A stretch of 64,000 nucleotides of DNA from NCBI RefSeq assembly GCF_016863295.1, contig NZ_BOOP01000049.1, positions 1 to 64,000 on the forward strand, given 5' to 3'. The notes under the pieces are model-generated. The model was given only the letters and a program-made list of their open reading frames with translations, had not been told where the DNA came from and ran no database searches. A program made the position numbers and the translations under genes. The stretch's first letter is position 1. Each line of letters begins with the position of its first letter. This document shows, piece by piece, positions 8,500 through 16,318 of the stretch. This stretch comes from Planotetraspora phitsanulokensis. Its GTDB lineage: Bacteria > Actinomycetota > Actinomycetes > Streptosporangiales > Streptosporangiaceae.

Positions 8500-8780
8500 C
8501 GTCGCCGTCGCAGACGTCCCGATCGTGCGCAAGGGTGTTGCGGCGCAACTCCCGACTGATGGTCGAGGGCGATCGGCCGAGTCGTTCGGCTATCACGCGT
8601 ACTCCCAGACCTTGCGCCCGCAAGGTAGCGATTCTCTGCCGTTCCAGCAGCGATAAGAACCGGCTCGACCGGGCGGACTCAGCCGGCCGCGCCGGAGGGA
8701 GACCGCCGTTCTCCGCCCGCCACCGGTATCCGGTCTTCCAACGACACGACACGCCTCGACCGTCCCTACGCCTGACAGCA
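8500..8780 (-). pseudogene. IS30-family transposase N-terminal remnant
   Basis: The minus strand encodes KTGYRWRAENGGLPP, then FLSLLERQRIATLRAQGLGV and IAERLGRSPSTISRELRRN, which is the N-terminal helix-turn-helix of actinobacterial IS30 transposases. A frameshift lies near 8740 and homology stops near 8510, with no DDE catalytic domain. I could not find terminal inverted repeats. It is a dead fragment next to the AT-rich DUF417 gene. Confidence 0.7.
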
Positions 8781-8789
8781 CCAGCCGTC

Positions 8790-9245
8790 AGTAGTCCGAC
8801 TCCGCATCCAGCCTGCGCTTGAGCCCACGCCTCGCCATCAACACGTCCCTCATGATCAGGTGTGTTCCGACAAGAACGAGAACCCGAGCGACGACAAGGG
8901 GTCGGAATTCAGCCGTCGTTGACACCTCGGCGGTATCCGCGCAGCAACACCCGGGGGCAACTGATGGCTGAGCATGACCTCCAGTTCCCGCCCGGAGGTG
9001 GTCGATCTGCAGCGCACGTCTATGCAGCCGAAGCCCACCTGGCCGCGGTACTGAAGCCGAGGTACTGAAGAAGCAGCCGTCCGGGATGGACATCGCGAAC
9101 GGCAGGCTTGATCAGCGACGAGCAGTACCCCGACGAGCCGGCTCAGCTGCGCCGGCTCGCCAACGCGGTCCGGTATCCGCAACGAAGCAGCTCGTGCGGC
9201 TGGGGTTTGGCTAAGACCTGGCCGCATTGTGAGGTCAACTGAAGG
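8790..9245. other. Non-coding or decayed stretch, no recognisable gene
   Basis: Open frames on both strands have no domain I recognise and no convincing start. The words GTACTGAAG repeat near 9050 and 9062. It is flanked by IS30 and oxidoreductase relics, so it is probably decayed accessory DNA. Confidence 0.4.
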
Positions 9246-9432
9246 TCAGAGCGCGCGGAGGGCCGGCAGCAGTTCCTTTCCGACCAGGCGAAGAAGGCAT
9301 CCTGATGTTCGTGCCCGATCTGGACCAGCGCGATATGGGTGAAGCCGGCTTCCGCGTACGCCCGTACCGTCTCCACCACCGGCTCGATGTCTGGCCCGCA
9401 GGGCACCTTGGCCGCGATGTCCCCGCCTCCAG
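9246..9432 (-). pseudogene. F420-dependent LLM oxidoreductase C-terminal remnant
   Basis: The minus strand reads CGPDIEPVVETVRAYAEAGF, then THIALVQIGHEHQDAFF and, after a one-base frame change, KELLPALRAL and a stop at 9246. This matches the C-terminal end of F420-dependent luciferase-like oxidoreductases. About 60 residues survive, and the catalytic barrel is missing because the XRE regulator gene begins at 9439. Confidence 0.6.
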
Positions 9433-9438
9433 GATCGG

Positions 9439-10269
9439 TTAGAACCTCTTAGGCGGTGCTGATTGCGTTTGATCCAGCTTGGCCAGAGCCTCCTCGGACG
9501 GGCTGCCGGGCTCGGCCTGGTAGACGACGAGCTTTTGGCCAGGGGCACTGTCGATGGTGAGGGCTTCAAAGGAGGCGAACACGTCACCGACTTCGCGGTG
9601 ACGCATGCCAACCGACTCATGGGTCATGGCCCGGACATGATGGCGAGCCCACATCTGACGAAACTCTTCGCTTCCCCGCGACAACTCCTCGACCAGTTCA
9701 AGAAGCGAAGGATCGTCGCAGTCCAACCCCGCCGTGGCACGCAGGTGGGCCACCCTCGCACAAGCCTCCTTCTCCCAGTCCAGGTAGAAATCGCGTGCCG
9801 CAGGGTCGAGAAAGGTCAGGCGCATGATGTTGTCGCTGTATCGCAGCCCCGCGAAGAGAGCAGCCGCCCGCCGGTTCTTGGCCAGCACATCCAACCGATG
9901 GTTGATCACGTAGGCCGGCGCGTGATTCCAGTCTTCCAGGAGTCGAAGCATGCTAGGTGTGACCTGCCCACGTCGATCGACGGGCCTGCGCCTCGTCTCC
10001 CGGGCGTGGGCGAGTTTGTGTAGATGTTCGGTAGCCTCCGGGTCGAGCTGGAGGGCGTGGGCCAGGGCTTCGAGCACTTGATCTGACGGGTTGCGGTCTC
10101 TTCCCTGCTCCAGCCGGGTGTAGTAGTCGAGGCTGACGCCGGCCAGCATGGCCACCTCGTCGCGGCGTAACCCAGGCGTCCGGCGGCGGTCGCCAACGCC
10201 CGTCAGCCCCACCTGGTCAGGGGCCGTGACCTGGCGCCGAGCACGGAGGAATTCACCAATGCCCCCCAT
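9439..10269 (-). CDS. XRE-family regulator with MmyB-like ligand domain
   Basis: A 276-residue transcription factor. Residues 1-75 form an XRE helix-turn-helix (TPGLRRDEVAMLAGVSLDYY, then TRLEQGRDRNPSDQVLEALA). The rest is the MmyB-like PAS-related domain, with APAYVINHRLDVLAKN near residue 105 and a C-terminal KLVVYQAEPGSPSEE. The ATG at 10269 follows GGAG; an upstream in-frame extension is non-homologous. Such regulators usually control an adjacent oxidoreductase operon, and some are proposed to sense fatty acid or hydrophobic ligands. A GGACTATA palindrome lies 60 bases upstream, and a perfect copy precedes the divergent AhpD operon, so I infer autoregulation plus control of that operon. 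Confidence 0.85.
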   Translation of the reverse strand: MGGIGEFLRARRQVTAPDQVGLTGVGDRRRTPGLRRDEVAMLAGVSLDYYTRLEQGRDRNPSDQVLEALAHALQLDPEATEHLHKLAHARETRRRPVDRRGQVTPSMLRLLEDWNHAPAYVINHRLDVLAKNRRAAALFAGLRYSDNIMRLTFLDPAARDFYLDWEKEACARVAHLRATAGLDCDDPSLLELVEELSRGSEEFRQMWARHHVRAMTHESVGMRHREVGDVFASFEALTIDSAPGQKLVVYQAEPGSPSEEALAKLDQTQSAPPKRF

Positions 10270-10328
10270 AAGTAACTCCAAGTTCTTGACATCTCGACTT
10301 GACAAACTTGGACAAGCATAGATCAGGT

Positions 10329-10342
10329 GGACTATACCGTCC
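10329..10342. promoter_or_regulatory. Palindromic operator, site 2 of 3
   Basis: GGACTATACCGTCC shares both GGAC/GTCC arms with the sites at 5827 and 10631. It lies 60 bases upstream of the XRE regulator start, a normal distance for an autoregulatory site overlapping the promoter. Confidence 0.6.
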
Positions 10343-10630
10343 AATCTCGTAAGTGCTAGCGACTGCACGACCAGGCGCGAGCACGCTGCCCGGTGGCCGG
10401 TCGTCATCCCGGTTTCGGCGCATGGCGCTGGCGGACCGCACGGAATCTCCAGGGCTCTGTGGCCGCAGGTGGTGCCCGACCACGAGAGGGACGGCGGCCA
10501 CCCGAAGAGGAACTCCCAGATGGCCGTTCCTGAGCCACTCGGCATCCGGGGTGCACGCCAGGGATCCGGATGGCGTCGCCCCGTGCGACTGGGTCTTTCG
10601 TTACGACAAGTGGTTGTAACCGTAGATTTT

Positions 10631-10644
10631 GGACTATATAGTCC
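10631..10644. promoter_or_regulatory. Palindromic operator, site 3 of 3 (perfect)
   Basis: GGACTATATAGTCC is a perfect 14-base palindrome, about 210 bases before the AhpD-like gene and 360 bases from the divergent XRE gene. The intergenic region 10270-10855 holds sites 2 and 3 and no gene I recognise. A long leader before the AhpD-like gene is therefore likely. Confidence 0.65.
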
Positions 10645-10855
10645 TTCTTGCACGGTTCCCGGTGTGAAGAGATCCGGAACTCGGCGCGACCGAGTCACCC
10701 CTCGCAATGCAGGTCACCGGGCGCCCGGCGCAACCGACGGCACCGGCCAGGTTGCGGCCAGCGCAGGTAAGGCCTGCGGCGGAACTCTGAAGCACTAAGA
10801 GCCCGACTTGGGCTCGACGACGACTACTCACACCGCGACCGGAGGTCGATTCGCT

Positions 10856-11410
10856 GTGTCACGACTGAACGTTCCCGCCCCGGAGGATGTGCCCGCCGGC
10901 GCGCAGCGGGTGCTCGACAACGTTGGTACGCAGCTCGGCTTCGTCCCGAACATGTTCAAGACCATCGCGTCGAACCCGACCGTTCTCGAGGTCGTCACGA
11001 CTCTGCAAGGCACCTTGAGCCGAGTTCTGGACGCGAAGACCCGGCACAGCATCGCGCTGGCCGTGTCGCAAGCCAACGGCTGCAGTTACTGCCTGGCGAT
11101 GCACACCCACGTCGCGACCAAATTCAGCGGCATGTCAGGCGACGACATCGAGCTCGGCCGCGTCGGGAGCTCGGTCGATCCCAAGCGCGCCGCGGCCGCT
11201 CGTTTCGCGCAACGGGTGGTCGACAGCCGCGGGCAGGTCAGCGACGCCGAGCTCGCGGGTGTGCGAGGCGCCGGGTACACCGACCCGCAGATCCTGGCGA
11301 TCGTCGCGTTGGCAGTGCAATTCCTGCTCACCAACTTCATCAACAACGTCAACCAGACCGATCTCGACATCCCCGCCGTCGGCTCGGTCGATACGACCGT
11401 GGCCCAGTAA
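10856..11410 (+). CDS. Carboxymuconolactone decarboxylase / AhpD-like peroxidase-related protein
   Basis: A 184-residue AhpD-fold protein. The redox pair lies in GCSYCLAMHTHV near residue 78, the CxxC-x3-H pattern of alkylhydroperoxidase-like members of this family. The preceding LGFVPNMFKTIASNPTVLEV is typical of the peroxidase-related subfamily. I start it at GTG 10856 behind GGAGG; a TTG at 10808 lacks a ribosome-binding site. Proteins of this type reduce peroxides or act in aromatic ring metabolism. It leads an operon with SnoaL (broken), PEP-mutase-like and nitroreductase genes and follows a perfect palindromic operator, so a stress or detoxification role is the likeliest reading. Confidence 0.82.
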   Translation: MSRLNVPAPEDVPAGAQRVLDNVGTQLGFVPNMFKTIASNPTVLEVVTTLQGTLSRVLDAKTRHSIALAVSQANGCSYCLAMHTHVATKFSGMSGDDIELGRVGSSVDPKRAAAARFAQRVVDSRGQVSDAELAGVRGAGYTDPQILAIVALAVQFLLTNFINNVNQTDLDIPAVGSVDTTVAQ

Positions 11411-11436
11411 ACCCGCACCCGGAGCCGACGGCGCCC

Positions 11437-11876
11437 GACGCGGCGAGCGAGAGCGCGATCGAGCATGTGTTCCGCGCCTGGCACGAAGCCGTGCCGGCCC
11501 AGGACACGGACAAGATCGCCGACCTCTACGCGGCAGGCGACGCCATCGAAACACCCACCGCCGTGCTTTGTCGGGAGACATGGGCTCTGGCGTGGTCCAG
11601 GGCCGCGAGTCGATCCGTGCCTTCCTCGCCGGCAACTTCACCGCCCGTCGCCGCGAAGGAGTCTTCGAGAACTGGGTGGCGTACCGGGGCCTACCTCACC
11701 GACGGGCATCAGTTGATCTGGGAGTACCCGCGCCAGACACCGACGGGCGAACAGACCCACCTCGTCGAGCGCATGGACATCGTCGACGGACTCATCGCGC
11801 GTCATCTCGTCTGTTGGGGCCGGGTCGGCTTAAGAAGCTCCACGCAGGCGCCAACAACACCCCACCAACCGGTTGA
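11437..11876 (+). pseudogene. SnoaL-like (NTF2 fold) protein, two frameshifts
   Basis: Three consecutive pieces of one SnoaL-like domain alternate between frames: FRAWHEAVPAQDTDKIADLY (11465-11560), then VVQGRESIRAFLAGNF and VFENWVAYR (about 11590-11690), then LTDGHQLIWEYPRQTPTGEQ with RMDIVDGLIARH (about 11695-11815). Two compensating single-base shifts would restore one reading frame of about 130 residues. SnoaL-fold proteins act as small isomerases, hydrolases or binding proteins. It could be a real pseudogene or two sequencing errors. Confidence 0.6.
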
Positions 11877-11957
11877 TCGCGGGAACCCTGGACGCGGTCC
11901 GCGCACCCAGCCGGCAAACCCCTCACCGACTCAATGATCATTCAGGAAAGGATCGAC

Positions 11958-12785
11958 ATGCCGGGCTCCGAACTCTATGAGAAATTCATGGCGCTGCACA
12001 CCCGCGACGGTGGCCTCGTCATGCCGAACGCCTGGGACGGCCTCTCGGCGTTGATGCTGGCCGATGCCGGCTTCGAGGCGATCGCGACATCGTCGGCGGC
12101 GCTCGCCGCCACGCTCGGCCGGTCCGACGGACGTCACGAAGTCACCCGCGACGAGCATCTCGAGCATGCGCGACTGCTCGGCCGACTCACCGGGCTGCCC
12201 GTCAACGGAGACTTCGAGGACGGTTACGGCGACACGCTTGAAGACGTCGCCGCGACCGTTGAGGCCGCCGTCGAGTCTGGCTTGGCCGGTATCGGGGTCG
12301 AGGACACCTCGGGCAATCCCGATCAACCGATCCGCGACTTCGACGAGGCAGTCAATCGCATACGTAGCGCCGTCGATGCGGCCAAGGGGCGCATCGTCGT
12401 CACCGGCCGCACCGACAACTTCATCCAGGGGCGGCCCGATCTCGACGACACCATCCGGCGTCTGACGGCCTTCGCTGAGGTCGGCGCGGATGTGCTCTAC
12501 GCCCCATTCCCACCCGACCTCGACGCCCTTGTCGCGATCGTCACCGCGGTCGCGCCGACACCGGTCAACGTCCTCGTGTCACCGTCGGACAAGGTGCTGA
12601 CCGTGGCCGAACTGCGGAAGGCCGGGGTCAAGCGCATCAGCTTGGGCCCATTGCTCTACACCCAAGCGATGGGCGCACTCGAACAAGCCACGAAGGCGCT
12701 CGTCGCGGGCGACCTCGCCTCGGCGACGACAGGTGGTATGAGCTTCGACCGCATCAACGAACTGCTCGCCCGCACCACGAACTAG
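11958..12785 (+). CDS. Isocitrate lyase / PEP mutase family protein
   Basis: A 275-residue (beta/alpha)8 enzyme of the isocitrate lyase/phosphoenolpyruvate mutase superfamily. PNAWDGLSALMLADAGFEAI near residue 21, the metal-binding loop NGDFEDGYGD near residue 86 and VTGRTDNFIQG near residue 148 are visible. The KKCGH catalytic loop of true isocitrate lyase is absent, so it is a small oxaloacetate-decarboxylase-like or C-C lyase member of unknown substrate. ATG 11958 is preferred over 11934 because GGAAAGGA lies just before it. It is third in the operon behind the 10631 palindrome and 60 bases before the nitroreductase gene. Confidence 0.82.
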   Translation: MPGSELYEKFMALHTRDGGLVMPNAWDGLSALMLADAGFEAIATSSAALAATLGRSDGRHEVTRDEHLEHARLLGRLTGLPVNGDFEDGYGDTLEDVAATVEAAVESGLAGIGVEDTSGNPDQPIRDFDEAVNRIRSAVDAAKGRIVVTGRTDNFIQGRPDLDDTIRRLTAFAEVGADVLYAPFPPDLDALVAIVTAVAPTPVNVLVSPSDKVLTVAELRKAGVKRISLGPLLYTQAMGALEQATKALVAGDLASATTGGMSFDRINELLARTTN

Positions 12786-12845
12786 CCCAAACCCCACGAT
12801 TCACCGGCTCCTCACCCACTGATCGCAAGAAGAAGGCAGGTTGAC

Positions 12846-13493
12846 ATGGATCTCGACAAGCTCATGAACAAGCACCTCACCAGGTACTTCGACGCCGGCA
12901 AGACCATCCCGGAGGAGACACTTCAGCAGCTGCTGAGGTTCCTGCGCTCGACGCCGTCGTCGACGAACGTACAGGCCAACCACTTCTACGTCCTCGCCAC
13001 GCCCGAAGGCAAGGAGCGGCTGGCGGCCAACCTGGGCGAACGATTCCAGGACAACAGCGAGAAGATCCTGAACGCCTCACACACCATTATCCTCACCACC
13101 CGGGCAGATCTACCCGAGAGCCACATCGAAGAGGTGTTCACCAAGGAGAGGGCCGACGGGCGGTTCCCCGACCAGGCAAAGCACGAGCTGTGGGAGTTCA
13201 TGACCCGCGACTTCCTCAACCTGCGCAACTACGGCTACAAGGACATGAACCACTGGATGGAAAAGCAGACCTACCTGGCAATGGGTCTGACCATGATGGC
13301 GGCTGCTGAGCTCGGCGTCGAAGCCATGCCGCTCGAAGGGTTCGACCCGACCAGTGTCGACAAGGCCTTCAAGATCCGCGAGACCGGCCACACCACGACA
13401 GTGCTGCTGGCCCTCGGCTACCCTGACCCCGCGAAGGTGTACGCCACCCCGATTTCGCGCTTCGAAGCCGACCAACTGTTCACCTTCGTCTAA
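12846..13493 (+). CDS. Oxygen-insensitive NAD(P)H nitroreductase (NfsB-like)
   Basis: A 215-residue flavin reductase of the nitroreductase family. RSTPSSTNVQANHFYVLATP near residue 34 binds FMN phosphate. NHWMEKQTYLAMGLTMMAAA and GVEAMPLEGFDP near residues 135-165, and LLALGYPDPAK near residue 188, match the NfsB branch, as does the length. The reaction is two-electron reduction of nitro groups or quinones with NAD(P)H. AAGAAGGCAGG precedes the ATG. It is the last gene of the AhpD-like operon; a peroxidase-like protein, a nitroreductase and an MmyB regulator together suggest defence against electrophiles. Confidence 0.85.
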   Translation: MDLDKLMNKHLTRYFDAGKTIPEETLQQLLRFLRSTPSSTNVQANHFYVLATPEGKERLAANLGERFQDNSEKILNASHTIILTTRADLPESHIEEVFTKERADGRFPDQAKHELWEFMTRDFLNLRNYGYKDMNHWMEKQTYLAMGLTMMAAAELGVEAMPLEGFDPTSVDKAFKIRETGHTTTVLLALGYPDPAKVYATPISRFEADQLFTFV

Positions 13494-13980
13494 ACATCCC
13501 GGCATCGGAACGACTGTGGCCGAAGTACAAGGACCGCGGACACCTCGGTCCTCGATGTCGGCCCACCCCGGACAACCAGCCCGGCGGCAGGCGCCGCCGG
13601 TCATCACGGCCCGCGCGATGTCGGTCGCGGGTCGCCGGTCGGCTCCCCAAATCGTTGGTGGCCAGGATGCCCCAGCGGCGTCCGCGGTCGCCCGACATCG
13701 GGTTCTCGACCTGCACTGTCCGATGCGAGAGGACTGTTTTCCCTCTCCCCGTAACACCAGCCGCGATGTCGAGTTGGCGTCCAGGTCTCGGGAAAGTGGG
13801 CCGCAGAGTGTGCCTGGAGGCCCCAGGGCGACCGCGTTCTCGGATGGTGAGACGCGGGGATTGGGTCACAGAGTGATCGCGGAGGGGGGTCGCGGCCCTT
13901 ACGTGCAGCAAGGCCCATAGAACGGGTGATTGTCGAAGATCATCTCGTTCGCTGGAGCCTCGTTGTCGTTGCAGTCTGTC
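13494..13980. other. Intergenic / decayed, no recognisable gene
   Basis: Long open frames exist on both strands because of GC content, but none has a recognisable domain or a good start. The stretch lies between the nitroreductase operon and insertion-sequence debris. Confidence 0.4.
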
Positions 13981-14200
13981 ATGCCCGCGGCCGTCTCGGC
14001 CATCGCCACTGTCCTGGCCGAGCAGGACGGCCCTGTGGCCCAGTGCCCGGAAGCCGATCTTCGGCAGGTGTGGGCGCAGATCACCGATCCGCGGGATCGG
14101 CGGGGCGGCGTCATTCGCTGGTGGTGATCCTGGCGCTGGTGCAGGCCGCGGTGGTGGCCGGTCCGACGAGCGCCGCGATCAGACGCTTCCGTCACTGTTG
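13981..14200 (+). mobile_element. ISAs1-family transposase N-terminal remnant
   Basis: Starting at ATG 13981 the sequence encodes an N-terminal ISAs1/H-repeat-type segment with LRQVWAQITDPRDRRGG. A frame change near 14105 is followed by HSLVVILALVQAAVVAGPTS, the hydrophobic segment that comes next in these transposases. Homology ends by about 14195 and the DDE core is absent. It abuts the first YjbR-like gene. No terminal repeats were recognised. Confidence 0.65.
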
Positions 14201-14303
14201 CCGGCGTGCGGGCGCCGCCGTTCGTGGCGGCCATGCGGGAGACGCCACCTTGGGCCTTGGCCGGGCGGTCAGGGCACTCGAATCGATAGAGGAGTTGATC
14301 ACC

Positions 14304-14687
14304 TTGGACGGACAGGAGCTGCAGAAGATCGCGGGCGACTGCACCGTGGAACTGCCCGGCGCCGACCTGGAGCGTCGTTTCGGCCCCGACTGGGAGCTCT
14401 ACAAGGTGCGCGGCAAGGTCTTCATGCTCATGACCGACATGCCAGGGCGCCCCGTCGTGATCCTGAAAGCTGATCCGGACGACGCCGCAGCCCTGCGTGA
14501 GCGGTACACAGACATTACCCCCGGCTATCACATGAACAAGAGGCACTGGATCACGGTGGAAGGCGGGGGCACCATCGACGAGAAGCTAGTGAAGGAGCTC
14601 GTGATCGACTCCTACCGTCTCGTGGTCGGCGGGCTTCCCAAGTCCGAGCAGCCCGTGGATCCGCGCACCTACGGCCGACGCGCCTGA
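14304..14687 (+). CDS. MmcQ/YjbR-family protein
   Basis: A 127-residue MmcQ/YjbR-like protein, the family with a CyaY-like fold and suggested DNA-binding. Landmarks are VELPGADLERRFGPDWELYK, GKVFMLMTDMPGRPVVILKA, then TDITPGYHMNKRHWITV. Homology starts at TTG 14304, preceded by GAGGAG, so I take that rather than upstream in-frame codons that belong to the ISAs1 remnant. Nine bases separate it from a second, truncated YjbR-like gene. The biological role of the family is not settled. Confidence 0.72.
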   Translation: MDGQELQKIAGDCTVELPGADLERRFGPDWELYKVRGKVFMLMTDMPGRPVVILKADPDDAAALRERYTDITPGYHMNKRHWITVEGGGTIDEKLVKELVIDSYRLVVGGLPKSEQPVDPRTYGRRA

Positions 14688-14695
14688 CCTTCGTC

Positions 14696-14930
14696 ATGCC
14701 CATCAGCGGCAAGAAGCTCGAGGACAGAGCGCGCGACACGGCACTGGCGCTGCCCGGGGTCAGCCACGGGCGTCCGTTCACCGAGCAGCTGGACGTCTAC
14801 AAGGTCCCGGGCAAGGTCTTCCTGATCGTCACGGACGACCCGGACCTACGCATCGTCACCCTCAAGGCAGAACCGGAGTACGGGCGGCTGCTGCAACACG
14901 AACACCCATCGATCACCCCGGGCCTACCAA
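14696..14930 (+). pseudogene. Second YjbR-family gene, 3' truncated
   Basis: The first 75 codons from ATG 14696 encode a YjbR-like domain: LALPGVSHGRPFTEQLDVYK, GKVFLIVTDDPDLRIVTLKA, then HPSITPG. The conserved NKRHW segment and C-terminal helices that should follow ITPG are missing, and the frame runs into unrelated sequence with mobilisation-gene-like text on the other strand. It is a paralogue of the preceding gene, cut by a rearrangement at about 14925. Confidence 0.6.
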
Positions 14931-15094
14931 CCAAACCTTCGTTACCCAGCACTTGGCGGAGTGAGCTCGTGGCGAGCCAACGCGAACTCGATGGGCCCGG
15001 CGATTGGGAACGAAGTACGCGACCTTCGCCCCCAATCCGCGCCGAGGCCCAGCCCTCGGTTCCTCGTCAGGCCCACCCGGACCGCGGCCGACGG

Positions 15095-15300
15095 CATGAG
15101 CGCCGCAACCGCCTGATTGAGATTGACCCCGACCCGCCGCACCTGACCGGAGGCATACATCAACTCGATCAGCCTCGTGGTCGACGGCCGCTCGACGGCC
15201 GCTCCCAGGAGACGGCCGAGGAGCATGCCGAGCCGCTCCAGGACCGGCCGATTCCTCACAGCACGGTCGTGGCCAGGCATGTGACACCAGCGCCGGCGGC
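15095..15300 (-). pseudogene. MobC-like mobilisation protein fragment
   Basis: The minus strand encodes RLIELMYASGQVRRVGVNLN followed by QAVAAL, which closely resembles the conserved segment of relaxosome accessory proteins (MobC: arginine-rich stretch, then N-x-NQ-x-A). Text either side is not clearly related, and no start or relaxase gene is present. Read as a small relic of an integrative or mobilisable element next to the YjbR truncation point; the assignment rests on one motif. Confidence 0.35.
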
Positions 15301-15387
15301 CGTTCCACCGGCAGCCTCCGCTGCCACGCCGCCAGGAAGAGCCATGACCTGATGGGCCAGGCCTCCCGAAGTCCGCTGTCGGCGGCG

Positions 15388-16194
15388 CTACCTCCGCAGC
15401 CCGCGGCGTAGGCCCGCCTGGTTGGCCCAGAGCACCGCGACGATCAGGATCGCCGCGAGGCACGCCATGACGACGGGCACCACCCGCCACGCCGGTCGCC
15501 ACGGGACGGCAAGGAGGAAGGGGACGAAGAATCCGGCCGCTATGAGGGGGAACCCGATCAGGCCCAGGCGGTCGAACGCGGACCAGGAAAGGCGCGCGCG
15601 CACCAGCAGCGAGCCGCCCATCAGCACCACCCCGACCCACCCGACGGCGCAAGAGAAGGCGAAACCCATCGGGATCCATCCGACGCTGCGGGAACCGCCG
15701 ATGGACAGCCTCAGCACGTGACCGCGCCACATGTCGGCCATCCCGTGCGCGCCAGGCCGGGCCTCGTCGTACAGCTGCTTGTCCACCGGGACCGTGTACC
15801 GGCGGTGGGACGTCCCGACGACCTCGACGACCACCTCGTAATCGACGTCCGCAGCGGCGACGACGCCCACTGCGGCCACCCTGAAGATGGGCGGCTGGGG
15901 CGGCGGGAGGGGAGGCGGGTTCGGGAGCGGGTTCACCGGAGGCTGATGGTCCGGGGTCGTGGAGATCGAGCGCGAGACGACGGTCACCGCCACTGTGGTG
16001 ATGCAGTCCATCTGCCGGTCGGCTGGCAGGGTGTCGCATCGCGAGGCGTCTGCGAAGTCGTACGCGTCGGCGTAGGTGGAGGAGCCCGCAGCTACGGCCG
16101 CGCAGGCAAGGCCGGCGCCGACCACGAAGAAGATGAACCGGCCGGTACTCCATCGCCTTACCAGGCGGCTCAACACCGGGGGTATGAGGCTCAT
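15388..16194 (-). CDS. Hypothetical multi-pass membrane protein
   Basis: I do not recognise a family. The 268 residues start with a basic tail, then a hydrophobic segment (FIFFVVGAGLACAAVAAG) and a stretch containing two cysteines and a proline-rich linker (PLPNPPPLPPPQPP), then a beta-rich domain containing YEVVVEVVGTS, and three further membrane segments in the last 100 residues (about 175-195, 212-230, 237-255). That architecture suggests an extracytoplasmic domain between helix 1 and helix 2. The ATG at 16194 is the first in frame. Codon use fits the genome. It lies downstream of the GH39-like gene on the same strand but beyond a strong terminator, so it is probably a separate unit. Confidence 0.6.
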   Translation of the reverse strand: MSLIPPVLSRLVRRWSTGRFIFFVVGAGLACAAVAAGSSTYADAYDFADASRCDTLPADRQMDCITTVAVTVVSRSISTTPDHQPPVNPLPNPPPLPPPQPPIFRVAAVGVVAAADVDYEVVVEVVGTSHRRYTVPVDKQLYDEARPGAHGMADMWRGHVLRLSIGGSRSVGWIPMGFAFSCAVGWVGVVLMGGSLLVRARLSWSAFDRLGLIGFPLIAAGFFVPFLLAVPWRPAWRVVPVVMACLAAILIVAVLWANQAGLRRGLRR

Positions 16195-16269
16195 AAACCA
16201 TGATCTACGGCCGGTCCGGCAGGGGTCAAGAAGGGCGGCCGGGACTCCGCTGGCGCAGGAAGGAAGGAG

Positions 16270-16297
16270 GGCCGGGCGCCTGCGAAGGCGCCCGGCC
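16270..16297 (-). terminator. Strong stem-loop terminator after the GH39-like gene
   Basis: A perfect 12-base-pair stem (GGCCGGGCGCCT / AGGCGCCCGGCC) with a GCGA loop lies 22 bases after the GH39-like stop codon. No U-tract follows, as is usual in high-GC actinomycetes. Confidence 0.75.
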
Positions 16298-16318
16298 CGT
16301 CACATCAACCGGTCGGTG

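Noticed and set aside
8862-9068. A short plus-strand frame beginning MFRQEREPERRQG
   Set aside because: No domain, no convincing ribosome-binding site, and it lies in a region of relics.
14942-16201. A 419-codon minus-strand frame covering the membrane protein gene
   Set aside because: Most of it is a shifted frame of the 268-residue membrane protein. Only the short MobC-like piece at its end was kept, as a low-confidence remnant.
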